From Heterohyrax brucei (taxonomy: Eukaryota; Chordata; Mammalia; Hyracoidea; Procaviidae), in contig CM053141.1 of NCBI GenBank assembly GCA_028571685.1, positions 136,800,833 to 136,864,832 of the forward strand: DNA of 64,000 nucleotides. Direction: 5' to 3'. Of this stretch, positions 53,931-63,609 are shown one piece after another. A program made the translations under genes and the position numbers. The notes under the pieces are model-generated. The model searched no databases and had not been told where the DNA came from. It worked only from the letters and a program-made list of their open reading frames with translations. How positions within the stretch are numbered: the stretch's first letter is position 1; each line of letters begins with the position of its first letter.

Positions 53931-54114
53931 AATTTTGGATATGAAAGGATTTCATCAACTTCAAATTGTTCTCACGTGATTCTACCCAATCATCTTAAGG
54001 ATGGAAGAACTCCGTTGGAGAGACACATTTTGCAGAGTTACGACAGACCAGCTATGCCATCTATGCTCCTCTTTCTCAAGATGCACAGTCCTTTCTCATG
54101 CTTTAGAAGAAAAC

Positions 54115-54273
54115 ATAAACCTGTCGCTATCAACTTGATTCCAACTCGTAGCAACCCTCCAAGCATAGAGTAAAACTGCCCCATAGAGTTTCCAAGGACT
54201 GCCTGGCCACTTCAAACTGCTGACCTTTTGGTGAGCAGCCTTAGCTCTTAGCTACAATGCCACCAGAGGCCTC
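54115..54273 (-). repeat. AfroSINE, short form
   Basis: CCTGTCGCTATCAACTTGAT tail to TTAGCTACAATGCCACCAGA head. Confidence 0.88.
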
Positions 54274-54559
54274 TTCTCTGGTACAAAGGACAGAATGATG
54301 CCAATGGAGCATTGCTGAAGCTGGCAACATGGTGAGGTGACAACAGATGGGAGTAACAAATGTAGCTATTACAAGTTTAGTTTCAAGGCTGAATTTTAAG
54401 AAAGATGTGAATAAAGATTTTCTATTTTAAGGGATACTATTTTCCTAGTTTTTCAAAGATTTTACATTATTGCCCAAATTCCAGTTATCAAGGTCAGGAC
54501 CCTTCTCTTTTACTATGAACAGCATCCTACAGCCACGCAATGCTTGAGGAAATCATTGG
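54274..54559. other. Unique sequence
   Basis: No gene or repeat recognised. Confidence 0.45.
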
Positions 54560-55250
54560 CAGACATTGTTTTTGGGGAGGAACTATCATGTGTTAGAAGC
54601 CAGGCAGAATGCCAGGGACTTTACATGTTGTAGCAGTCAGAATCCTAGAAAGAAACAGATGGGCCACACAACAGGGTAACTGAGGAGAATTTAATAAGGG
54701 GCTACTTACAAAGGTATCTTCAGGGTTATTTCAGTGTAGCCAACAAAGGATGTTACAGTGCATTGGAACTTACAACAGTAGGGAGCCTTATCACTTTAGC
54801 CTCGAAAGATCATTCAAGGACAGCTAGCAGAGCCCAGAGTGAGATGGGGCTACTTGACAAAAGCTGTGACATTTGGTAGATTGTTGAAGTTCAACTGTGG
54901 AAACTCATCAAAGAGGGAACCAGGGAAATAAATACCTTGACCTCACTGTCCTATGGGTATCTTCAATGGATCCTCAAGCCAAGCTGGAAGCCAGTAGGCA
55001 AGCTTACTCATGGATTTTGTTGATAAATGTCAGAGACTCAGGGTGCATGAGATGCTAGATCTGGAGGGGAGAATGAAGACTCTCCAATATAATAACATCG
55101 CGTTAACTCTTCACCACATTCGAATAGAAAGGATATTACCAGTGTCTGCAGTCTGTGGTTGGGGGACTTAAATTCAGAGGGTCAAGGAGCTTTTGCAAGG
55201 GCACACACATAATATGTGGCGACACCAAGAGGGAGACCTATGTCCTTTTG
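54560..55250 (-). repeat. MIR SINE, antisense, apparently split by another repeat
   Basis: 54560-54632 (TCATGTGTTAGAAGCCAGGC, GGGACTTTACATGTTG) and 55095-55250 (TTAAATTCAGAGGGTCAAGG, GCAAGGGCACACACATAATA) match the two ends of antisense MIR. About 460 bp between them (54633-55094) look like a separate element. Confidence 0.55.
54633..55094. repeat. Unclassified interspersed repeat within MIR
   Basis: CCTAGAAAGAAACAGATGGG, GAGAATTTAATAAGGGGCTA and ACTGTGGAAACTCATCAAAG resemble the segment at 23965-24400 in places. It is flanked by MIR halves. Family not named. Confidence 0.4.
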
Positions 55251-55499
55251 CTTAAAAAAACTTTTTTTTTTCCTTTTTCATAAATACAACCCATGCATTT
55301 TTTTTCACAGGAAAGTAAGAAAGAGTTTGTGGGGATGGAAATGAAAAGCACAAAGAATATGAGAAAAACGAGTAGGGAAAAAATAGCTGACCCATACTGA
55401 GCTTTTTAGCTATGTTTCAGGCATTGCTGAAAGCTCTTTACATGCGTAATCCCATTATTACTCTCAGCTGCATGAATTAGGTACAGCTCATCCTGGTGG

Positions 55500-55660
55500 T
55501 ACCAGGAAAGCTTGGTGGTATCGTGGTTAAGTGACGTTTGCTTACCAAAAGGTGGGCAGTTCAAATCCTCCAGATATTCCTTGGAAGCTCTATGGTGCAG
55601 TTCTACTCTGACCTACAGGGTCAGTGTGAGTTGGACTAGACTCGATGACAGTGAGTTATC
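55500..55660 (+). repeat. AfroSINE (cluster, copy 1)
   Basis: GAAAGCTTGGTGGTATCGTG head, GGTGGGCAGTTCAAATCCTC B-box area, GGGTCAGTGTGAGTTGGACT tail, ending ATGACAGTGAGTT. Confidence 0.88.
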
Positions 55661-55669
55661 TATATTTGG

Positions 55670-55817
55670 GGAATCCTGGTGGCATAGTTTCATAGCCACC
55701 CTATGGGGAGAGTAGAACTTTTCCACAGAATTGCCAAGGAACACCTGGTGGGTTCAAACTGCCAACCTTTTGGTTAGCAGATATGGCACTTAGCCACTGT
55801 GCCATCAGGTTTTCCAC
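55670..55817 (-). repeat. AfroSINE foldback: sense 5' end fused to an antisense copy (cluster, copy 2)
   Basis: GGGAATCCTGGTGGCATAGT (sense head, about 20 bp) runs straight into TCATAGCCACCCTATGGGGA (antisense copy, starting in the tail). The copy ends with an antisense head GCCACTGTGCCATCAGGTTT. The two heads can pair, so the whole is an inverted copy with a short foldback. Confidence 0.8.
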
Positions 55818-55819
55818 GT

Positions 55820-56011
55820 ATCAATTTGATTCTGACTCGATGGCACTGGGTGGGTTGGGTGGTATAGTGGTTGAGAGCTGTGGCTGCTAACTAAAACGTC
55901 ACAGTTCAAATCTACCAGGTGCTCCTTGGAAACTCAGTGGGACAGTTCCACTCTGTCTGTAGGCTTGCTGTGAGTTGGTATCAGCTTGACAGCAGTGGGT
56001 TTGGTTTATCC
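55820..56011 (+). repeat. AfroSINE (cluster, copy 3) preceded by a tail fragment
   Basis: TATCAATTTGATTCTGACTC GATGGCACTGGGT is a tail-only piece. It is followed by GGGTTGGGTGGTATAGTGGT, a complete short-form SINE ending GGCTTGCTGTGAGTTGGTAT and AGCAGTGGGTTTGG. Confidence 0.85.
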
Positions 56012-56370
56012 CCATTTTACAAAAGAGGAAGGAGACCTTTAGGAAAACTTAGCATGTTACCAGTCACACATCTAGCAGGTAGCAGATCCAGAATTTGAAC
56101 CTATAACACTGGATTCTAGGGATTACTGTCAGAACATTTATAGAGAATGTGAGATAAAAGAATAAATAAGTAAATGTGATAGAGGAAGCTGAAGTATCTA
56201 GCACAAAGTACTGCAGGTATTTGGGTGTCCCAAATGTTTTTACTTGCTGCAGTCAAACATTTTTTTTCTTTCTGTTTCTTTTCTGTTAATGATACTATTT
56301 ATGTGTTACAACAGTGATGATGATGGTGGCAGAAAAAGGAAGTGACATCTAATTCAAGTCATTTGGTTAC

Positions 56371-56864
56371 TGTCATGGGTTGAATTGTGTTTCTAAAAAT
56401 TCCCTGTAGCAATTCAGCTTGGCCATGATTCCTGGTATTGTATGATGTTCTTCCACGTTGTAAATCCTGCCTCTAGGGTGTTAATGAAGGCAGACAGGTG
56501 TCAGCTGTGTTGGTGAAGCAGGACTCGGTGTGTACGATTGTCATGTGCCTGTAGGCAGTCTCTTGAGATACAAAGGAAGGAAAGTGGCAGAAAGGTTTGA
56601 GAATCTCATACCACCAAGAAGCTGTGCCAGAAGCTGAGTATGTCCTTTGGAAAGGACCAGGGTTCCTGCAGCTCAGAAGCTACCAGTCCAGGGGAAGATT
56701 GATGACAAGGACCTTCCTCTAGATCTAGCAAAGAAAGGCTTCCCCTGGAGCTGACACCCTGAATTTGAGCTTTAAGCTTACTGAACTGTGACAAAGACAA
56801 TTTCTCTCTTTAAGGCCATCCACTGGTGGTGTCTCTGTTAAAGCAGTGCTAGTTGACTAAAACA
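56371..56864 (+). mobile_element. MaLR-like solo LTR, near 5-bp TSD
   Basis: 494 bp, TGTCATGGGTTGAATTGTGT to GACTAAAACA. GTTAC (56366-56370) and GTTAT (56865-56869) flank it with one mismatch. It has the same layout as the copies at 20393, 24805 and 53353. Confidence 0.9.
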
Positions 56865-57149
56865 GTTATTTGGGACAACTTTGCCAGTATGAGAGGCATA
56901 TTCATCAACGAATTCACTATATTGTCTCTGAAATTGGCTCCTTCGTTCCAGGCTCTTTCAATTAGTAGCTCAATCTAAATTCTGTCTTCACCAGACACTG
57001 GGCACCTTTCCATGCTATTATGATTATTATTTACTAGATCCCTCTTTGAGTGATTCTTTTTAAATTGCTGTATACTGTTTTAAAAGCATTGCATCGGCCT
57101 GTAGAATACTTATCATACTCCATGGAAATTGTGGATTTTGTTTTGTATT
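56865..57149. other. Unique sequence
   Basis: No gene or repeat recognised. Confidence 0.45.
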
Positions 57150-57262
57150 TTTGATCTATTATCAGACATTATTTAGTGCAGTTGTTTCTCTAATCTCCAG
57201 CCATGTGCCTTACACACAGTACTCCCTCAATAAATGTTGTTTGAATGACCAAATGGGAATGA
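57150..57262 (+). repeat. L2 LINE 3' fragment
   Basis: TCTCCAGCCATGTGCCTTAC, ACAGTACTCCCTCAATAAAT and GTTGTTTGAATGACC match the 3' end of L2. Confidence 0.65.
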
Positions 57263-59204
57263 GGCCACTGTAACTTCACTGCATAAATGAAAGAATTTGA
57301 CTTTCTATGAACACACTGAGAAGCAGATGCCTTAGATTTTCCAGCCTTTCTTCCCCAGCAAAGGCCAGGCAAGGCTGAGATTGCTGGGCTTTCTTTTTTA
57401 CTTCCTTTGATATCTCACCTGATGTAGGGCCTGCTGTTTTTCAAATGTAAGACTGACTTGGACCCAGTTCTCTGATACACTGTTTCATGGGGTTTTCAGA
57501 TACGGAGTCCAATGCATTTTGATTCTCTTTGTTTCTATATTCACAAACTCTTCTAGAGGACACGGGCCAGAAAGATAGCCACGTGAAAAGATATATAACT
57601 GGCATTTTTCAGCTTACAAGACTGTGTCTAAGTTTTCAAATTATTTGGGAACTGAGTCAAATGTTTTGGCACAAGTCTGCATCACTAGTAATGATTTAAA
57701 ATCAGAATGGGTGTCAAGGAATCCTTGAATCAAAGGTACTAAAGTCAAGTTTCCTTAAGGTCACTGAGCTAAAGCAAAGCCTTTGAGCTCCTGGAGAAGG
57801 TATATGCAGCTTGTTTTGAAGAAAGAAGCATAATGGGTCAATCCCATTCTAAATCGATCTTTCTCTCTGTCATAAAACTGTAATGTCCCTTTGGTACTCA
57901 GCTTATCTTTCAGTCAGCTGTCATACCCAGGGGAGACCCCAGGTCCCTCTGTGCTGCCTGAGAGCCAGTGTTCATGTTGACTGGACTGCGCCGTCTGTAT
58001 GGCGGCCTCTCATCTTGAACTAACGTTTAACCCACACACTGTCCCCAGTGCTAGCTGCTGTCTCAGCATCTGCAGCAGCTGCTGCTGCTTCTGGCTGAAA
58101 AGTCTCACTGTTTGCCTTTAAAATGTCATTCCTTCATCTCTCTCAAGATTCAGACTCACTCATCGGTATGTTCCCAGTTGCCCTCGAATGTGTTCAGAGT
58201 AAATTATACACAAAGGACAATTTAAACACAACAAAGTAGTTGTAGGCAAGGGATCTCCAGTTCATCCTGCTGGTTTTCCTTAACAAGTGCTGCATTGTCA
58301 TTTAAATACATCCCTGGCACAGGAGATGCTGGCTGTGTCTCTGCTTTGGCAACAACAGAATGTTTAGTGGTTGCCAGGCAAAGAGAGAGAAGGGAGTAGA
58401 TGCAGAAGGCATGGAGTGATCAGTTAATGGGAGTTGCCTTTCCTTTGTTTTCTGTTCTCACTGCCCCATTATCAGAATGGGCATTACTGAGACAAAACGC
58501 TAGTAATTTCTCTCTTTGCTGCCCACAATAGCTTCACCATTTCCTTTCAATTTGACCACAGGAAACCCTGTCCAAGTTTCTCAATTTCAGTAGTTTATCT
58601 CCTTGAAAATTAGAATACGATAAGGCCAATGGAAGGCTTTTTGTGAGATATGAAATTACCATACAAATGTGAGGAGTTACCATACTGTATGCATGCATGC
58701 CAGAATCTAACCCAGAATTTAGCACTTACAATTCAAATTAGGCCTCTTTCACAGGCAGAAGAACAATGTAGCTCAATTAATAATTTTTAAAGCATTGAAT
58801 TTACTTATTAAAATGATGGCACTACCTTACTGCCATTAGTGCATGAACTTTGAATTATTTTTTCCAGTGACTAATTGAAGAGGAATGCAGATACAGTTCC
58901 ACTGTGTGGTTTGCTTTCTTCATGATCCGTTTGCCTCGTGGTTAGTCAGAGATGAGGGCTCACCGTATAGCCAAAGAGCAGGAGAAAGACACATGACCCA
59001 CTTGGGCACTAAACTTATCACTTCAGTCTAATCAGAAATACCTAAGCACATGTGTTCTCTTTAGGGATTCAAGTCTTCATCTTGGCAAGTGCAGTTTTTT
59101 AGACCAATGGAGTTGAAAAATAACGTTTTAAGGCTTAAATCCTTCCATAAAAGTTGCCTTGCCCTTTTCATTAAACTGCTTCAAAAATACATGAATGTTT
59201 TCTT
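57263..59204. other. Unique sequence, conserved-looking in part (about 58020-58560)
   Basis: The largest repeat-poor block, about 1.9 kb. 58020-58560 contains a short CTG run (GCAGCAGCTGCTGCTGCTTC), ATTTAAATACATCCCTGGCA, TTTGGCAACAACAGAATG and AAACGCTAGTAATTTCTC. No open frame longer than about 63 codons was found and no splice-bounded exon could be supported. Confidence 0.4.
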
Positions 59205-60240
59205 GCTGTTAGGTACCAGTGAGTTGGTTCTGATTCACAATGAACCTATGTACAACAGAACAAAACACTGCCTGGTCTTGCACCACGCCCACAATAGATT
59301 TTATGCTTAAGCCCGTTGTTGTGGCAACTGTGTCAGTCCATCTCATCAACGGCCTTCCTCGTTTTCACTGACCCTCAGTTGTACCAAGCATGATGTCCTT
59401 CTACAGGGACTGAGCCCTACTGACAACATGTTCAAAGTATGGAAGATTCAGTCCTGCCATCTTTGCTTCCAAGGAGCACTCTGGTTGTACTTCTTCCAGA
59501 AGAGATCTACTTGTTCTTTTGGCGGTCCATCGTACATTCAACATTCTCCAACACCACAATTCAAAGCATCAGTGCTTCCTCTGTCTTCTTTGTTCAGTGT
59601 CCAGCATTTGCCTGCATCACGTGAAAATGCCATGGCTTGGGGCAGGTGCTCCTTAATCTTCAAGGCAACATCTTTGCTTTTCAACACTTTAAAGAGATCC
59701 TTTACAGGAAATTTTCCCAATGTAGTATGTCTTTTGATTTCTTGACTGCTGCTTCCATAGATGTTGATTGTGGACCCAAATAAAACGAAATACTTGAGAA
59801 TCTCAGTTTTTCTCCATTTATGACAGTGCTGCTTACTGGTACCACTGTGGAGATTTTTGTTTTCTTGATGTTGCAGTGAAATCCACACTACAGCTGTGGT
59901 CCTAGATCTTCACTGGTAAGTGTTTCAAATGCTCTTTACTTCCAGCAAGGAAGGTGGTGTTGTTTGCATAATGCAGACGTCTAATGAGTTATCCCCCAAA
60001 GTTGATTCCTTGTTCTTCTCTTTGTAAACTTCAGCCTCTCAAATTACTTGCTCAGCATACAAATTAAAAAGATATGGTGAAAGGATACAACCATGACACA
60101 CACATTTCCAAATTTTAAACTGCACAGTGACCCCTTGTTTTGTTCACACGATGGTCACTCCTTAAGAGCACAGTTAAGTATTCTGGAATCCTCATTTTAC
60201 TCAGCATAACCCATAATTTGCTATGACCCAAACAGTTGAA
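59205..60240 (-). mobile_element. RTE LINE, 3' part, antisense
   Basis: Starts with the complement of the RTE 3' end (TTGCTGTTAGGTACCAGTGA, AACAGAACAAAACACTGCC) and runs for about 1 kb into RT (ACCATAATTTGCTATG near the end, GTTTGCATAATGCAGACGTC within). It is colinear with other RTE copies in the reverse direction. Confidence 0.9.
59538..60235 (-). pseudogene. RTE protein C-terminal remnant, antisense
   Basis: The open minus-strand piece at 59538-59888 shows HCHKWRKTEILKYFVLFGST and the HTTLGKFPVKDLFKVLKSKD block, the RTE C-terminal region. Stops and shifts elsewhere. The YADD-equivalent region near 59965-59985 is degraded (complement of TTTGCATAATGCAGACG). Confidence 0.8.
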
Positions 60241-60530
60241 AGTATGTGGGTCATTATCAGTGGAAACTGCCTCAACAGCAGTGGATTTTCACCCCAACAA
60301 GGCTGGAAGTAATCCAAAAGAGGTCAGCAGATAAAGAAATGTTGGGGAGGCTGAAGAGACACTAGAATGCTTCTGCACTGATGGTAGGAATATAAAATGG
60401 TACAACCGCTCTTGAAGTCCATTCAGCACTTCCTTAAAAACTGTGAAAGAGAAATATCATATGATGCAGCAATGCTGCTTCTTGGAATACATCTGGGAAC
60501 AATAAGAGCTCTCACAAAAAGAGATAGGAC
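60241..60530 (+). mobile_element. L1 fragment (ORF2 C-terminus) preceded by SINE-tail-like bases
   Basis: GGATTTTCACCCCAACAAGG then L1 ORF2 end sequence (GAAATGTTGGGGAGGCTGAA, TGCACTGATGGTAGGAATAT, AAAATGGTACAACC). The bases just before (CCTCAACAGCAGTGG) match an AfroSINE tail, joined at the same L1 position as in the copy at 63831. Confidence 0.8.
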
Positions 60531-60601
60531 TACCAATTAAGTTCACAAACTCGTCCTTGAAAAACATGCTACCTACCTCGTTGAAAAATGTTCGTTTGGA
60601 C

Positions 60602-61003
60602 AATGAACAAAGAAGACAGAAGAAGAATTGATGAGTTTGATTTGTGGTGCTAGGGAAGAATGTTGAATGTACCAGGGATCGCCAAAAGAACACACAATTC
60701 TGTTCTGGAAGAAGTACACCCAGAGTGCTCCTTAGAAGCAAAGAGATGGCAGGACTTTGTCTAACATACTTTGAACAAGTTATTAGGAAGGATCAGTCCC
60801 TGGAGAAGGACATCATGCTTGGTAGAATGGAGGGTCATGGAAAAAGAGGAAGATCCTTGACAAGATGGATTGACAAAATGACCTCAACAATGTCCTTAAG
60901 CATAAAAATGATCATGGGTATGGCAGAAGACTAGGCAGTGTTTTGTTCTGTTGTTCATAGGGTCACTATCAGTCAGAACAGATTCAACAGCACCTCACAG
61001 CAA
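60602..61003 (+). mobile_element. RTE LINE 3' end inserted in mariner arm
   Basis: About 400 bp from GGACAATGAACAAAGAAGAC to the RTE 3' end CAGTCAGAACAGATTCAACA and GCACCTCACAGCAAC. The frame at 60644-60934 shows VIRKDQSLEKDIMLGRMEG, the RTE C-terminal end. The nested position shows that RTE was active after this mariner had inserted. Confidence 0.88.
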
Positions 61004-61015
61004 CCCCATTGTAGA

Positions 61016-61308
61016 ATATCACTATGTTCACCTTCGAAAGACTCCTCTTGAGAAGCTAAGCACTGACACCAGCACCAAGTCCACCCTTCAAAGCAAGATT
61101 GCAATGCTGTTTCTGGAAGGGCCTTCAGAGCCACTGTCCTACTGCCCTTGATGTCTTCAAAGGCATCACAATGGTTTCTATTCAAAAATTCCTTTAGCTT
61201 CCAGTAACAGAAACAAAGGAAAAAGTCACTGGGGGCCAGATCAGGTGCGTGATGAGAGTGTCCCAATGCAGTTATTTGTTTACTGGCTAAAATCTCCCTC
61301 ACAGACAA
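61016..61308 (-). pseudogene. Mariner transposase C-terminal remnant
   Basis: A minus-strand open stretch with APDLAPSDFFLC and KLKEFLNRNHCDAFEDI, the block after the mariner catalytic core. The catalytic Asp triad is absent. The frame ends within the foldback arm, as in the copy at 29482-29676. Confidence 0.85.
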
Positions 61309-61532
61309 CTCTACAATGAAGTTTGCAAAATTGCCATCATGCCACGCTGTACACTGGTTGTTCCAGAAAAAGTTCCATAATTGCTTTGAAGGGTAGACTA
61401 GGCACTGGCAGCGGTGCTTAGCTTCCCAAGGGGATTACTCTGAAGGTGACCGCAGTAGTGATGTTCAGCAATGAGGCAGGTAGCACTTTCTCTGCGATGA
61501 GTTCAGGAACTTAACTGTCAGACCGTTGGCAC

Positions 61533-63608
61533 AGATCAGGTGGATTCCTCTACACCAACAAAGAGAGTGTCAAAGGGGAAATCCTCAAATCAATGCCATT
61601 TGCAATAGCCCCCGAGAAGATAAAATACCTCAGAATAAATCTGACCATAGATGTAAAAGGCATACACAGAAAATTAAGAGATCCTGCTGCAAGAAATGAA
61701 GAGACCTGCATAAATGCAGAAAGTCACCTTGCTTGTGGATATAGCGGCTCCACACTGTGGAAATGTCTGTTCTACCCAAAGCGATCTGTAGATACAAAGC
61801 AATCCCAGTGCAAATTCCAATGGTATATTGTATGGACAGGGAGAAACAAATCACCAGCTTCAAATGGAAAGGCAAGGAGCCCCAGATAAGTAAAGCAATA
61901 CTGCTGAAGACCTGAGTGGGAGGATGCATGCTACCTGGCTGGAGAACGTGTGACGCTGCTACCTGAGTCAGAAGAGTCTGCAGCTGATACACCACCACAC
62001 AGAAACCGAATGGGGCGCCACAGAGAATGTGAACATACGATTCACCACCTACATGCAGCTGATATTCGACCAAGGTCCAACCTGAGAAAACCAGAGAAAA
62101 GACAGTCTCTTTAACAAATGGATCACAGACCTAAACATCAAAACTAAAATGGTAAAGATCATGGATGCAATAAGGACAATGCCAAGAGCCCCAATACGAG
62201 GCATAAACAGATTAGAAAATCCATAAACACCAGAAGGCAAGGTAGATGACTGAAATCTCTGCAAACATCAAAACTTTATGCTTATCTGAAGACTTCACTG
62301 AAAGAGTGAAATGACTGTCTAGAGATTGGACAAAACAGATTTGGCTACCACAATCCAATCAACATCTCATGTCTGTAACCTCAAAGATACTACAAAACCC
62401 CAACAACAAACAGGTGAATAAGGCACTTAAAATTGGACTAAGGACCAAAAACAGAGGAATGGATAGGTAAACTATGGTATATATACTCAGTGGAACACTA
62501 TGCAACGACAAAGAACAAAGATGATAGCAGGAAACATCTCTTAACCTGGTTTCAACTGGAGGTCATTATATTGAGTGAAAATAGTCAGCAACAGAAGGAC
62601 AAATGTTGTGTGAGACCCCTACAACAAGAACTTGAAAGCAGACTCATGCATAACAAAAAAGACTCTGATGGCTGCAAGGGTGGGGAGGGCGAGAGGGTGA
62701 GGGGGGAAGGTTTAGATTACACAGTTGTTAGAAATTTGGTTGGATTAAATTGGCAACAACACACATTAGTAAGAAGATCAATATTAACTGGACTTCAACA
62801 CAACTTGCATACTCCTCCCGTCTTAACCCAATATTGCAAGGACAAAGTAGCTGGGGCGGGGGCTAGGGACCATGCTTTCAGGTGAAATCAAGGCCAGTTG
62901 GCACAATTAGTGTTTTGCTAATGAGAATTCTCCACACCCCACATCGGTGAGTGGCGTCTGGGGTCTTAAAAGCTGCCTAACTGCCATCTGAGGGTACAGC
63001 AAATGATCCCAACTTAGCAGGAACAGATGATCACCAAGGTCCATGACTACATGGGTGAAAGAGAACCCAGAACACAGAGAGACCCACTTGAGTGGGTGTC
63101 TTCATCAACTTGTGACCAGAAGAACCAGATGGTGCCCGGCCACCACTAGTGATAGCCACAGTGGAGCTCACAAAGCTGAGTCTCACTGGCAACACAAGAA
63201 TAAATAGGGGTGGATCCTGAGAACTACACTAAAAGGCCACCGGTGATAGTCCAGGGTCTTTGGGGTTCCCCTGGGAGCATGGCCCCTGGCTCTGATGCTG
63301 CCCTTGTCCATAAATCATAATGAAGGTCAACTTTTCGGACTGCAATGGGTTGGACTTGGTGACACAGAGTGACCATATTTTGTGTGCACTTTATGGTTCT
63401 AGGCATCTATAGGATGTCATCCTGCTAACCTCATACTGGAGGAAGGGGAGTGGGTGAAGAGGAGAAGACAGAAGACTGTTGGGAGGAAAGGACATGTATG
63501 AAGCAGAGAGGAAGAGTGTTGTCACAGTGCAGGGAGAGCAGTGGGAGCTGCTTATTGGTGAGTGTGCAAATTTATATGGGAATGTACATTTTCATTCAAT
63601 CATAATTT
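61533..63608 (+). mobile_element. L1 LINE, decayed, 3' end at about 63608
   Basis: Begins in ORF2 (ACACCAACAAAGAGAGTGTC, CGAGAAGATAAAATACCTCA) and continues, with deletions, to the 3' UTR. That includes a purine/G-rich tract at 62678-62707 and a region shared with other L1 copies (AACTGCCATCTGAGG, GATGGTGCCCGGCCACC). The 3' end is AATCATAATTTTAAAAAAA. Confidence 0.85.
61560..62300 (+). pseudogene. L1 ORF2 remnant, heavily broken
   Basis: Residues FAIAPEKIKYLRINLTIDVK in the first part match the L1 ORF2 region after the RT palm. Later blocks are frame-shifted. The opposite-strand frame at 61630-62073 is a shadow. Confidence 0.7.
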
Positions 63609-63609
63609 T

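Larger units (their letters stand above)
55395..56118 (-). repeat. MIR SINE, antisense, split by an AfroSINE cluster
   Basis: 55395-55488 (TACTGAGCTTTTTAGCTATG, GAAAGCTCTTTACATGCG) and 56012-56118 (CCCCATTTTACAAAAGAGGA, CCAGTCACACATCTAGCAGG, AATTTGAACCTATAACACTG) are the two halves of an antisense MIR. About 520 bp of AfroSINE copies lie between. Confidence 0.78.
60533..61527. mobile_element. Mariner-type foldback element (copy 4), split by RTE
   Basis: Left arm at 60533-60598 (AAGTTCACAAACTCGTCC, CTACCTACCTCGTTG). The remainder is at 61005-61527 (AGAATATCACTATGTTCACC, ending GCGATGAGTTCAGGAACTTA). An RTE 3' end sits inside the left arm. The arms match in reverse for about 200 bp. Confidence 0.85.

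Noticed and set aside
55300..55400. Possible start of a gene after the poly-T tract near 55260
   Set aside because: No open frame over 40 codons, and MIR sequence follows immediately.
58071..58092. Possible CTG triplet expansion
   Set aside because: Only a few units with interruptions. Too short to call a repeat tract.
61630..62073. A 147-codon minus-strand frame
   Set aside because: It is the shadow of a sense L1 ORF2 remnant.
62490..62885. A 131-codon plus-strand frame
   Set aside because: It lies in L1 3' UTR sequence shared with the 42447 and 13194 copies. Not a gene.
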